A stretch of DNA of 64,000 nt from Bacteroides oleiciplenus YIT 12058 (GCF_000315485.1 NZ_JH992943.1:391594-455593); one strand, 5' to 3'. Shown: positions 26,683 to 34,967, counted from the first letter of the stretch. Notes: generated by a model not told the origin, from the letters alone. Numbers and translations are program-made.

Positions 26683-29592
26683 ATGAAGAAGAATATAGTA
26701 TTAGTTATCTGTTGCTTCATCTTGGCTTTCAATGGAAAACTGAGGGCACAGGATATTGAGGCGAACGTACAGGAACGCCTCGCAGCATTTTTCCGGGAAT
26801 ATACCACCACAACAGTCAATATCGGCACCTGCCGGCTGGATAGTTTTCGCATCGATTACCAGAAGAAGAAGTTCGCCATCTATGCTGACGACAAATTCTC
26901 TTACCAACCTTTCCGACCGGAAACAGTGGATGCCATCTATCGGTATCTGAAACAAACATTGCCAGGTCCTGTGAACTATTATGATATGACAGTCATAACA
27001 GGTGGACAGGCTATTGAAGATTTGATTCCCAACCTTTACAGGAAAGGGAAAAAGGATAAATCACGGCTATACGGTGGTCTGGAGTATAAAGGTAATCCCT
27101 GGGTGACACGCACTTCCCGCCCTTATGAAATTAACCGCGGACTGGAAGGCAAACATATCGCCTTATGGCAAAGCCATGGAAAATACTTCATCAATAAGAC
27201 CGGAGAATGGGGATGGCAACGTCCCCGCCTGTTCTGCACAACGGAAGACCAGTTCACCCAGTCGTTTATTCTTCCTTACGTCATCCCGATGCTGGAAAAT
27301 GCAGGTGCCAACGTATTTACTCCCCGGGAACGGGACACACAAAAGTATGAGGTTATCGTGGACAATGATACTCCGCAAAATTCTCTTTATCTGGACATCA
27401 AAAGTCGCAAAGCTAACTGGAAACAAACAGAACTTCCCGGTTTTGCACAACGGAAACAGATTTATCAAGACGGCGAGAATCCATTTGTAAGCGGAAGTGC
27501 ACGCTTCACCAACACAGAGAAGAAAAAGAATAAAGCTTTTGCTGAATGGATACCCGATATTCCGGAAACAGGCGAATATGCCGTATACGTTTCTTATCAG
27601 ACATTGCCCAACAGCGTAAGTGACGCCAAGTACATCGTTTTCCACAATGGCGGGGCCACCGAGTTCAAAGTAAACCAGCAGATAGGTGGCGGTACCTGGG
27701 TGTACCTCGGAACATTCTCTTTTGATAAAGGCAAAAATGATTACGGTATGGTAGTACTCAGCAATGAAAGCAAACAGAAAGGTGTGGTTTGTGCGGATGC
27801 CGTACGTTTTGGCGGCGGAATGGGAAACATTGCACGCGGCGGAGAAACCAGCGGACTGCCCCGGTATCTGGAGGGCTCCCGCTACTTTGCACAATGGGCA
27901 GGTATGCCTTACCCCGTTTATGGTGGACGTGAAGGGAAAGATGACATGTCTGATGACATAAATTCCCGTTCCAAGATGATTAATTACTTGTCGGGCGGTT
28001 CCATCTTCAATCCTAAGGAGCAAGGTCTGGGAGTACCTTTCGAAATGGCAATGGCATTGCATAGCGATGCAGGAGCCAGCAAAGAAGACAAAATTATCGG
28101 TACACTCGGTATCTATACCACCAATTTCAATGACGGATTACTTGCCAGTGGTACCGACCGGTATGCTTCACGCGACCTTTCCGATATTCTGCTCACACAA
28201 CTCCAGCGTGATATCCGTTCCAATTATGCTATAGACTGGACACGCCGCAGCATGTGGGATCGTAATTACAGCGAAACCCGCCTTCCGGCAGTGCCTTCTA
28301 CCATCGTGGAATTACTATCACACCAGAACTTTGCCGACATGCGTCTCGGACACGACCCCAACTTCAAGTTTACTGTAGGACGCTCCATTTATAAAGCAAT
28401 TCTTCAATATCTTTGCAACCAGCATGGCAAGGATTATGTAGTACAACCTCTCCCTGTAAGCAACTTTGCTATCCGCTTTGGCAACAAAAAGAACACGCTG
28501 GAACTTTCCTGGAAAGGTGAAGAAGACTTATTGGAGCCGACTGCCAAACCGCGCGAGTACATCGTTTATACCCGTATCGGACGTGGCGGTTTTGATAACG
28601 GAGTACGTGTAAGCAGTCTTTCTTATACTGCAAAGATAGAACCGGGCATCGTCTATTCCTTTAAAGTCACCGCAGCCAACCGTGGCGGAGAAAGCTTTCC
28701 ATCTGAAATCCTCGCAGCTTATAAAGCCAAAAAGGAAAAAGGACGTATCCTTATTGTCAATGGCTTCGATCGTATCAGTGGCCCGGCAGTTATTGACACT
28801 CCCACCGCAGCCGGATTCGATTTAGCCAAAGATCCGGGTGTACCTTATTTATATGACATTTCACTTTGCGGTGCCCAAACCGAATTTTCACGTAAACAGA
28901 CGGGAAAAGAATTGGGGCGCAGCAGCAATGAATGGGAAGGAATCAAGATTGCCGGAAACATTTTCGACTATCCATTCATACATGGAAAAGCAATACAGGC
29001 AGCAGGTGATTATAGTTTCGTTTCATGCAGTGACGAAGCTGTAGAAAACGGAAATGTTCCGTTGGAAGTTTACGATATTGTAGATTACATCCTCGGACTC
29101 GAAAAGGAGGACCGGCAAAGCAATCCTGCCAGTAACATGTATTACAAAACCTTCTCCTCGCCCATGCAACGTGCATTGACGGCCTACTGCCAATCCGGAG
29201 GCAACCTCCTTGTGAGTGGTTCCTACATCGGTAGCGACATGAACAATTCCCAAGGTGACCGGGAGTTTACGCAGAACATCCTGAAATACGCCTACGGACA
29301 ATCCATAAACGATACCCAATCCGGAAACATCAATGGTTTGGGACGCACATTCACCATCCCCCGACTGCCCAATGAGCAAGCTTATCCCGTGACCACCCCC
29401 GAATGTATTCTTCCGACAGGTGCAGCTTTTCCGGTGCTCACTTATGTTCCCGGCAACCAAAGTGCAGCCATCGCCTATCAAGGCAATTACCGCACCTTCA
29501 TTATGGGCTTTCCATTGGAAAGCATCGAACAGGAAACAGACCGTAATGCCATCATGGCCTCCATACTGCAATTCTTTCAAGCAAAAAAATAG
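26683..29592 (+). CDS. Secreted amidase-like protein with golvesin-type and FnIII domains
   Basis: A 969-residue secreted protein (signal peptide MKKNIVLVICCFILAFNGKLRAQ). Segments resembling N-acetylmuramoyl-L-alanine amidase (Amidase_3) are split: HIALWQSHGKYF (His165 region), LHSDAGAS (about 458-465) and VPSTIVELLSHQNFADMR (about 536-553). Between them lies a golvesin/xanthan-lyase C-terminal-like beta domain (about 280-375: GEYAVYVSYQTLPNSVSDAKY...GTWVYLGTFSFDKG). A fibronectin-III-like domain covers about 605-685. The C-terminal 280 residues look like a GATase/ThuA-type alpha-beta fold (RILIVNGFDRISGP). It may cut peptidoglycan. Databases often call such proteins xanthan lyase, which I do not think is justified. 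Confidence 0.75.
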   Translation: MKKNIVLVICCFILAFNGKLRAQDIEANVQERLAAFFREYTTTTVNIGTCRLDSFRIDYQKKKFAIYADDKFSYQPFRPETVDAIYRYLKQTLPGPVNYYDMTVITGGQAIEDLIPNLYRKGKKDKSRLYGGLEYKGNPWVTRTSRPYEINRGLEGKHIALWQSHGKYFINKTGEWGWQRPRLFCTTEDQFTQSFILPYVIPMLENAGANVFTPRERDTQKYEVIVDNDTPQNSLYLDIKSRKANWKQTELPGFAQRKQIYQDGENPFVSGSARFTNTEKKKNKAFAEWIPDIPETGEYAVYVSYQTLPNSVSDAKYIVFHNGGATEFKVNQQIGGGTWVYLGTFSFDKGKNDYGMVVLSNESKQKGVVCADAVRFGGGMGNIARGGETSGLPRYLEGSRYFAQWAGMPYPVYGGREGKDDMSDDINSRSKMINYLSGGSIFNPKEQGLGVPFEMAMALHSDAGASKEDKIIGTLGIYTTNFNDGLLASGTDRYASRDLSDILLTQLQRDIRSNYAIDWTRRSMWDRNYSETRLPAVPSTIVELLSHQNFADMRLGHDPNFKFTVGRSIYKAILQYLCNQHGKDYVVQPLPVSNFAIRFGNKKNTLELSWKGEEDLLEPTAKPREYIVYTRIGRGGFDNGVRVSSLSYTAKIEPGIVYSFKVTAANRGGESFPSEILAAYKAKKEKGRILIVNGFDRISGPAVIDTPTAAGFDLAKDPGVPYLYDISLCGAQTEFSRKQTGKELGRSSNEWEGIKIAGNIFDYPFIHGKAIQAAGDYSFVSCSDEAVENGNVPLEVYDIVDYILGLEKEDRQSNPASNMYYKTFSSPMQRALTAYCQSGGNLLVSGSYIGSDMNNSQGDREFTQNILKYAYGQSINDTQSGNINGLGRTFTIPRLPNEQAYPVTTPECILPTGAAFPVLTYVPGNQSAAIAYQGNYRTFIMGFPLESIEQETDRNAIMASILQFFQAKK

Positions 29593-29622
29593 AAAACAAT
29601 ACGCCTAATTAAAAATAACACT

Positions 29623-29630
29623 TATCTTTG
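29623..29630 (+). promoter_or_regulatory. Bacteroides -7 promoter box (TATCTTTG)
   Basis: Exact TAnnTTTG match 35 bp before the start codon of the 104-residue gene. Confidence 0.65.
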
Positions 29631-29665
29631 CTCTCAGAGTATAAACCTTTAAAAACATAAAAAAC

Positions 29666-29980
29666 ATGTACACTATACAAGCAAATCCCAGCGGTACCCG
29701 CAGTTTAGAGATCTCTGAAGAAAATCTGGCAACCATTGAGAAATACGGGCTCTTCCGTCATCTCATTGACAGTAATGGTATTGTAGACGAATCTGTATTG
29801 GATAAATTGAGACTGAACATCCGCTCTCTCATCGCATCACAAGAGGAAGACAGCAAAGATTTACTCGACCTCTGCATCGACGTGATATACCACAACAACA
29901 TGAAAGCCTTCGGATTGCAGCAACTCATCAAGCTCTATCTGGAATGGTTTTCCAAACAAGAACCTGTAGAAGAGGAATAA
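29666..29980 (+). CDS. Small acidic cytosolic protein of unknown function
   Basis: A 104-residue acidic, helix-rich protein (SLEISEENLATIEKYGLFR near the start, EWFSKQEPVEEE at the end). No signal peptide, membrane segment or catalytic motif is seen and no family is recognised. It is 4 bp upstream of a TusA-like gene, shares its promoter and probably works with it or is simply co-expressed. Confidence 0.75.
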   Translation: MYTIQANPSGTRSLEISEENLATIEKYGLFRHLIDSNGIVDESVLDKLRLNIRSLIASQEEDSKDLLDLCIDVIYHNNMKAFGLQQLIKLYLEWFSKQEPVEEE

Positions 29981-29984
29981 TGAA

Positions 29985-30209
29985 ATGAAAACAATCGACA
30001 CATGTGGTCAAAAACATTACAGCCCGCTCATCCCGGCCATGAAAGCCATGTGCGAAGCCACACCGGGTGAAAAGCTGGAAATAATCATGGATGATGCCGC
30101 TGCTTTCAATGACTTGAAAGAGTATCTGGCCGAGCAACAAATTGGTTTCCGCGAAATATATGATGGAGAACGGATGACGTTGCAATTTAAGACGAAACAG
30201 CTTGCCTGA
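29985..30209 (+). CDS. TusA/SirA-fold protein lacking the sulfur-carrying Cys
   Basis: A 74-residue protein with the beta-alpha-beta-alpha-beta-beta pattern of TusA (IDTCGQ..SPLIPAMKAM, GEKLEIIMDDAAAFNDLKEYL, DGERMTLQFK). TusA carries persulfide on Cys in GLxCPxP; here the matching segment is GQKHYSPL, with His at the Cys position. The only Cys is at residue 7, two residues ahead of the loop. A classical sulfur-relay role is therefore unlikely unless that Cys substitutes. Start at 29985 is the ATG four bases after the preceding stop. Confidence 0.75.
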   Translation: MKTIDTCGQKHYSPLIPAMKAMCEATPGEKLEIIMDDAAAFNDLKEYLAEQQIGFREIYDGERMTLQFKTKQLA

Positions 30210-30252
30210 TACCTTCCTCACGGTAAGTTTCAACTTCTAAGACAAATATAAG

Positions 30253-30288
30253 AGGTGTACCAGAAACTTCTTCTGATACACCTTTTTT
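30253..30288 (+). terminator. Intrinsic terminator after the TusA-like gene
   Basis: AGGTGTACCAGAA pairs with TTCTGATACACCT with one mismatch and a five-base loop, followed by six T. Confidence 0.88.
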
Positions 30289-30320
30289 ACATAACACACA
30301 CCTAACCTAATACGCAAAAA

Positions 30321-30461
30321 ATGAAAGCACTTTACTTCTCTCTTCAAATCCTGATAATACTCGTTGTCAATCCATTAAATGCACAAGACATGCCTGAATG
30401 GCATACTGTCAGAATGGATAAACATCTCTCACCTCACAGCGTAACCTCCGTCACCCCATGA
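30321..30461 (+). pseudogene. Truncated secreted-protein start, possibly of a hybrid two-component regulator
   Basis: An ATG opens a 46-residue frame with a good signal peptide (MKALYFSLQILIILVVNPLN, then AQD) followed by WHTVRMDKHLSPHSVTSVTP and TGA. The segment LSPHSVTSV is like the first propeller repeat of Bacteroides hybrid regulators (LSxNxVTSI..D..GFIW). Coding potential ends there and a 22-bp repeat array begins ten bases later. It is best explained as the 5-prime remnant of a deleted gene; a real secreted micro-protein cannot be excluded. Confidence 0.5.
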
Positions 30462-30470
30462 GGGAACACC

Positions 30471-30570
30471 CGTTACATGCCGAAGTAAATGCTTTTACAC
30501 ACCGATGTAAAGGTCGTTACAATACGGGGTAAATGCCGTTACATACCGGGGTAAATGCTTTTACATACTA
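30471..30570. repeat. Tandem array of 22-bp units, 4.5 copies
   Basis: Units begin at 30471, 30493, 30515, 30537 and a part unit at 30559. The third and fourth differ by only a few bases (CGTTACATACCGGGGTAAAT in the fourth). Each unit holds GTTAC and GTAA half-sites about 11 bp apart, so the array also has an 11-bp substructure. It lies between the truncated gene and a promoter with no gene in its direction. Confidence 0.85.
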
Positions 30571-30678
30571 AAGAAAAAGAAATGTAAATGCAATAGTTTG
30601 ATACATAATAGCATAAGCTAATACAGACAAACTTACGGACTGATTCTATTCCTCTCCGTTTTGTCATCTGTTTATACG

Positions 30679-30686
30679 TATCTTTG
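30679..30686 (+). promoter_or_regulatory. Bacteroides -7 box facing into the 3-prime end of the histidine kinase
   Basis: TATCTTTG on the plus strand, 12 bp before the end of the minus-strand kinase gene. No plus-strand gene follows. TTTATACGTATCTTTGCGGC here differs by one base from the sequence just before ygiQ (32061-32081), and the flanking CCTCTCC block is also shared. Confidence 0.5.
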
Positions 30687-30697
30687 CGGCAATTTTC

Positions 30698-31891
30698 CTA
30701 TTTGGCTGTTTTTCCCTTCACAGTCAAAGGTAACACAAACCAGAATGTAGAACCTTTATTTACCTCAGACTCCAAACCTGCCCTTCCCCCCAGATTCCGG
30801 ATAATGGATTGTGAAAGCGTCAAACCAAGGCCAGTTCCCGGTACTTCCCTGTCTAACTTTTTGAAATGGGAAAAGATTTTTTCCTGTTCTTCCTTGGGAA
30901 TCCCAATCCCGGTGTCGGACACATAGAAAAAAGCCTCATCCGTTCCCTCTATACGGCAGCCAAAACGTATTTCACCCGATTTAGTAAACTTAATTGCATT
31001 ATGAATCAGATTTGCCATAACCTGAATGATGCGGTGACGTTCAGAATACATCATAATAGGCTGTAAGTTAGCCTCACAAACCAAATCCACTGAGGGATTA
31101 TCAGCCAACTTCACCATAAATATTCCTTCTAATTCTCTGATCAAGTCATTGGCATCAAACTCCGAATATTCAAAATTCAAAGTTCCGGATTCTATTTGAG
31201 AAAGATCAAAAATATCATTTATCAGACGTAACAAGCGTTCGTTATTCTCTGAAATAATATCCATATACATCTTCTTCTCCTCTTCACTGGAAGCAGTAGC
31301 TATCAATCCCGAGAAACCGACAATCGCATTGAGCGGAGTGCGTATTTCATGGCTTATATTGGCTATAAAAGCCGATTTCAGTTTGTCAGCAGATATAGAT
31401 TTTTCTCTTTCAATATTCAGTAATCTTTGGATATTCTTCAATTCCGTCACATCATAAACGGTCAACACCATGTACCCCTTTCCATGAATGTCCAGATAGG
31501 TACCCGATACAGAAACATCACAAGGAATCACCCTATTCTCATCTTCACTCAGAAGATTCATTGAAGCATTCAGCTTTTTAAAGCCTTCTTTCGTGCAGAA
31601 AGCTTTTCCAATAGCTGCACGGACGCCACAAAGCTTGCATTGTTCATGTTTACCACATTCACCAGCCGCAGCAGCATTTCTGCAATGTAGCAAGTCGCCC
31701 ACTCTTTTTATCACCCCATCCTCTGGAGCAGGAAGTCTGTTCAATGAATAATAATTAGTATCGCGAACAATAAATTCTTCATCAATCAGCAGAAAGTAAG
31801 CATTAATATTCTGCAGAATCATAGTCGACTGATCAAGTTTGCGTTGTATCGTCTCCTCTGAACTCGCTTCTTTATACGGAGGTATTTCCAT
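30698..31891 (-). CDS. PAS-domain sensor histidine kinase with a Cys-rich insert
   Basis: A 397-residue soluble kinase with no membrane segment. A PAS-like domain spans about 22-150 and contains a Cys cluster, CRNAAAAGECGKHEQCKLCG (Cys70, 79, 85, 88; also Cys99 and Cys124), which could bind a metal or sense redox state. The HisKA domain follows, with the phosphorylated His181 in NISHEIRTPLN. The ATPase domain has N box NLIHNAIKFT, G1 SDTGIGIPKEE and G2 GTGLGLTLSQS. No response regulator lies next to it, so it is an orphan kinase. It is monocistronic, transcribed away from ygiQ. Confidence 0.92.
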   Translation of the reverse strand: MEIPPYKEASSEETIQRKLDQSTMILQNINAYFLLIDEEFIVRDTNYYSLNRLPAPEDGVIKRVGDLLHCRNAAAAGECGKHEQCKLCGVRAAIGKAFCTKEGFKKLNASMNLLSEDENRVIPCDVSVSGTYLDIHGKGYMVLTVYDVTELKNIQRLLNIEREKSISADKLKSAFIANISHEIRTPLNAIVGFSGLIATASSEEEKKMYMDIISENNERLLRLINDIFDLSQIESGTLNFEYSEFDANDLIRELEGIFMVKLADNPSVDLVCEANLQPIMMYSERHRIIQVMANLIHNAIKFTKSGEIRFGCRIEGTDEAFFYVSDTGIGIPKEEQEKIFSHFKKLDREVPGTGLGLTLSQSIIRNLGGRAGLESEVNKGSTFWFVLPLTVKGKTAK

Positions 31892-32069
31892 GGTATATAA
31901 ATTGATTTATATTTATTCGGGCTATTGATGCGCAAATGTATAAAATATACGAATAGTACCAGTTTTATTTATGCCTTTTTATTTGCACTTACCCGATAAA
32001 GTTCAAAAGACTTTTCTTGACCGGGCATTGTTTATCCCTCTCCATTTTTACATCTTATCATTTTATGCG

Positions 32070-32077
32070 TATCTTTG
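32070..32077 (+). promoter_or_regulatory. Bacteroides -7 promoter box (TATCTTTG) of ygiQ
   Basis: Exact TAnnTTTG match ending only 4 bp before the ATG at 32082, so the transcript would be leaderless or nearly so. An alternative is a start further upstream, but the upstream codons are not conserved-looking. Confidence 0.55.
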
Positions 32078-32081
32078 CGGC

Positions 32082-33959
32082 ATGAAAGAACATCGACTGA
32101 CTGATTGGTTGCCCACAACCAAAAAAGAAGTGGAATTGCGCGGATGGGACGAACTGGACGTTATCTTATTCAGTGGAGACGCATACATAGACCACCCCTC
32201 TTTCGGGGCTGCCGTCATCGGACGTATCCTCGAAGCGGAAGGCCTGCGCGTGGCAATTATACCTCAACCTAATTGGCGGGACGACTTACGCGACTTCAAG
32301 AAGTTAGGACGTCCACGTCTGTTCTTCGGTATCAGCCCCGGGTGTATGGACTCAATGGTAAATAAATATACGGCCAACAAGCGATTACGTAGTGACGATG
32401 CCTATACACCGGATGCACGCCCAGACATGCGACCGGATTATCCATCGATTGTATATACTCAAATCCTGAAAAAATTATATCCTGACGTTCCCGTTGTATT
32501 GGGAGGTATTGAGGCAAGTATGCGCAGGGTGACGCATTATGATTACTGGCAGGACAAACTGATGAAAAGTATTCTTGTAGAAAGCGGTGCAGATTTGCTG
32601 ATTTACGGAATGGGAGAAAAGCCGGTGGTAGAATTGGCAAGAAGATTTAGTGATAAGCGATTAGTGATAAGTGATAAGCATTTGGATGATGCAAGCTGCT
32701 TATCACTTATCACTAACCACTTATCACTAACTACCATTCCACAAGTTGCTTACTTATGCAAAACAGTGGATTTCGTGGCAGAAGAAGGAGATATCCGTCT
32801 TTTTTCCCATGCTGAATGCCTGAAAGACAAGAAGAAACAAGCTGCCAACTTCCGCCATATCGAAGAAGAAAGTAACAAATATGCCGCCTCCCGCATCACG
32901 CAGGAAGTGGATAACATGACGGTTGTTGTCAACCCGCCCTATCCTCCCTTGACAGAAGAAGAACTGGATCATTCTTTCGACCTTCCCTATACCCGACTAC
33001 CTCATCCTAAATACAAGGGTAAGCGCATTCCGGCATACGATATGATTAAGTTCTCTGTGAATATCCATCGCGGATGTTTCGGAGGATGTGCATTCTGTAC
33101 CATCTCGGCACATCAGGGAAAGTTTATTGTAAGCCGCAGCAAAGAGAGTATCCTTAAGGAGGTAAAAGAAGTAATGGAACTGCCCGATTTTAAAGGATAC
33201 CTAAGCGACCTCGGTGGCCCGTCCGCTAATATGTACCGGATGAAGGGACGCGATGAAGCTGTCTGCAAGAAATGCAAACGCCCATCGTGCATCCATCCCA
33301 AAGTATGTCCGAACCTGAATACCGACCATCGCCCGTTACTGGATATTTATCATGCAGTCGATACCCTGCCCGGCATCAAGAAGAGCTTTATCGGAAGCGG
33401 TGTAAGATATGATCTGTTATTGCATCAGAGTAAGGATCCCGCCACCAATAAAAGCACGCAGGAGTATACCCGCGAACTCATTACCCGCCACGTCAGCGGC
33501 CGCCTCAAGGTTGCCCCGGAGCATACCAGTGACCGTGTACTGAGTATCATGCGTAAACCTTCATTCAATCAGTTCCAGGAGTTCAAGAAGATATTCGACC
33601 GCATCAATCAAGAAGAAGGGTTGCGGCAACAGCTCATTCCTTATTTCATTTCCAGCCATCCCGGCTGCAAGGAAGAAGATATGGCCGAACTTGCTGTCAT
33701 CACCAAACGTCTGGACTTCCATCTGGAACAGGTGCAGGACTTTACTCCTACGCCTATGACCGTAGCTACTGAAGCGTGGTACACCGGTTATCATCCATAT
33801 ACGCTGGAACCTGTGTTCAGTGCCAAAACCCCTCGCGAAAAACTGGCACAACGCCAATTCTTCTTCTGGTATAAGCCCGAAGAACGGAAAAATATCATTA
33901 ATGAGTTGCGCCGCATAGGGCGCCAGGACCTGATTGATAAACTATACGTAAAACGATAA
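32082..33959 (+). CDS. ygiQ: YgiQ-family radical SAM protein with an in-frame repeat insert
   Basis: A 625-residue iron-sulfur enzyme of unknown reaction (UPF0313). The start at 32082 (MKEHRLTDWLPTTKKEVELRGWDELDVIL) matches the usual family N-terminus; the frame is open upstream to 31971 but that stretch is not protein-like. The SAM cluster motif is CFGGCAFC with Cys332, Cys336 and Cys339. The N-terminal B12-binding-like half (SGDAYIDHPSFG, IYGMGEKPVVELARRF) is normal. Residues about 189-217 are coded by a 34-bp inverted repeat and its loop, and are extra relative to what I expect of the family. The next gene is 15 bp downstream. Confidence 0.93.
   Translation: MKEHRLTDWLPTTKKEVELRGWDELDVILFSGDAYIDHPSFGAAVIGRILEAEGLRVAIIPQPNWRDDLRDFKKLGRPRLFFGISPGCMDSMVNKYTANKRLRSDDAYTPDARPDMRPDYPSIVYTQILKKLYPDVPVVLGGIEASMRRVTHYDYWQDKLMKSILVESGADLLIYGMGEKPVVELARRFSDKRLVISDKHLDDASCLSLITNHLSLTTIPQVAYLCKTVDFVAEEGDIRLFSHAECLKDKKKQAANFRHIEEESNKYAASRITQEVDNMTVVVNPPYPPLTEEELDHSFDLPYTRLPHPKYKGKRIPAYDMIKFSVNIHRGCFGGCAFCTISAHQGKFIVSRSKESILKEVKEVMELPDFKGYLSDLGGPSANMYRMKGRDEAVCKKCKRPSCIHPKVCPNLNTDHRPLLDIYHAVDTLPGIKKSFIGSGVRYDLLLHQSKDPATNKSTQEYTRELITRHVSGRLKVAPEHTSDRVLSIMRKPSFNQFQEFKKIFDRINQEEGLRQQLIPYFISSHPGCKEEDMAELAVITKRLDFHLEQVQDFTPTPMTVATEAWYTGYHPYTLEPVFSAKTPREKLAQRQFFFWYKPEERKNIINELRRIGRQDLIDKLYVKR
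32647..32730. repeat. 34-bp inverted repeat of heptamers inside ygiQ
   Basis: The left arm (32647-32680) is built of TTAGTGA, TAAGCGA, TTAGTGA, TAAGTGA and TAAGCA. The right arm (32697-32730) is its reverse complement with two mismatches; the last 20 bp next to the 16-bp loop are perfect. The length keeps the reading frame open. Heptamers TTAGTGA and TAAGTGA recur in the spacer at 54230-54257. Confidence 0.9.
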
Positions 33960-33974
33960 ATACCCCCAAAAGCA

Positions 33975-34622
33975 ATGATGAAGCGACTATTACCCATTCT
34001 GTTTACTGCATTTCTGAGTTATGCAGGCACATCTCTGCAAGCGCAAGATTATCTACCGCAAACCTTCAGCGTTGCAGTAGGTGGCGGACTAACGCTGCCG
34101 CATGTAGAGGGAAACAGCAACGACTTCTTCAGTAAGAATGGTGACCGCGCAGGATATGACTTAATGTTGGAAGGGCGCTACTACTTTACCCCAAACTTTG
34201 CATTAGGAGTTCAGTACGATTACCTGCGAATAGCAGATTTACCTGACAAAATGCATCTCCACTATGCACGTCCCACAATCACTTTTCGCCATCTATGGAG
34301 TAACGGGAACCAAGGTGCATTCCTGTCGTTCGGCATCGGTTATATGAATTATCAGGAACGAACGTACCAACGAGGCAACCGATACGGACATCTCTTTCAA
34401 AGAGGATATTGCGGGTTGTCATTTGGCATGGGATACGAATTCCGTATTACCAAGAAAGTATCAGGAGTCTTTCGGGCCGATATGCTCACAGCAGACTGGT
34501 TTGCCAATCCTGATGCCCGATTATCCAACACGGACGGGTATGATGACGGGATAGACCATAGCTGGTTTAAGAACAACATCACATTCCTTAATATAGGGTT
34601 TGCGGTACAGTTCGGACGATAG
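33975..34622 (+). CDS. Outer-membrane beta-barrel protein
   Basis: A 215-residue barrel with signal peptide (MMKRLLPILFTAFLSYAGTSLQAQ; start at the first or second Met). Eight likely strands are seen (FSVAVGGGLTLPH, YDLMLEGRYYFTP, FALGVQYDYLRI, ARPTITFRHLW, GAFLSFGIGYMNYQER, GYCGLSFGMGYEFRI, VSGVFRADML, ITFLNIGFAVQFGR), ending with the aromatic Phe near the C-terminus. The size fits an OmpA/OmpX-type eight-strand barrel without a peptidoglycan-binding domain. It is 15 bp after ygiQ and probably co-transcribed, but there is no evident link. Confidence 0.82.
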   Translation: MMKRLLPILFTAFLSYAGTSLQAQDYLPQTFSVAVGGGLTLPHVEGNSNDFFSKNGDRAGYDLMLEGRYYFTPNFALGVQYDYLRIADLPDKMHLHYARPTITFRHLWSNGNQGAFLSFGIGYMNYQERTYQRGNRYGHLFQRGYCGLSFGMGYEFRITKKVSGVFRADMLTADWFANPDARLSNTDGYDDGIDHSWFKNNITFLNIGFAVQFGR

Positions 34623-34706
34623 GACGTCTTCTTTCTTTCACTCCTCAATAATGATTGTTGATATGTTCCAGTTGTATCTGAACTTCGTCTAAGAAGTTGC
34701 CTCCAC

Positions 34707-34967
34707 ATGCTGAAAGAGATAGGACTGCTGCGGAGCATGATCCGCATATTCATTACTGCATTGGGTATTATCATACTTATAACAGCAGAGCCCCGTTGGA
34801 TATTAGCAATTACTGCCATATTACTTTTAGGAGTTTATCACAATAACCGGAAAGATAAAGTCTTCTTAAGATCACAAATTAAAAGCCCCGTCAGATTTTA
34901 TCAGAAAGAATATCTATCACTAAGCCTCCCGTTCATTATAACCGAATCATTCCCTGGTTTCCATTAG
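34707..34967 (+). CDS. Possible small membrane protein (DUF2892-like, perhaps degraded)
   Basis: An 86-residue frame. Residues 1-48 (MLKEIGLLRSMIRIFITALG, then two hydrophobic stretches) resemble the two-helix DUF2892 membrane proteins, but the conserved GxCP segment is missing and residues 50-86 look random. No clear ribosome binding site precedes it. It may be a decayed gene. The rest of the 34623-35070 spacer holds nothing recognisable. Confidence 0.35.
   Translation: MLKEIGLLRSMIRIFITALGIIILITAEPRWILAITAILLLGVYHNNRKDKVFLRSQIKSPVRFYQKEYLSLSLPFIITESFPGFH

Noticed and set aside
26115..26852. 245-codon open frame on the minus strand
   Set aside because: Crosses the terminator and promoter between two plus-strand genes and mirrors their coding sequence.
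27163..28062. 299-codon open frame on the minus strand
   Set aside because: Antisense to the amidase-like gene, no recognisable protein features.
30471..30570. CRISPR array
   Set aside because: Repeats are contiguous 22-bp units without unique spacers, and no cas gene is present.
30648..32082. Insertion sequence carrying the histidine kinase
   Set aside because: The flanking promoter-like similarity is imperfect and there is no transposase or terminal inverted repeat; recorded only as a promoter duplication.
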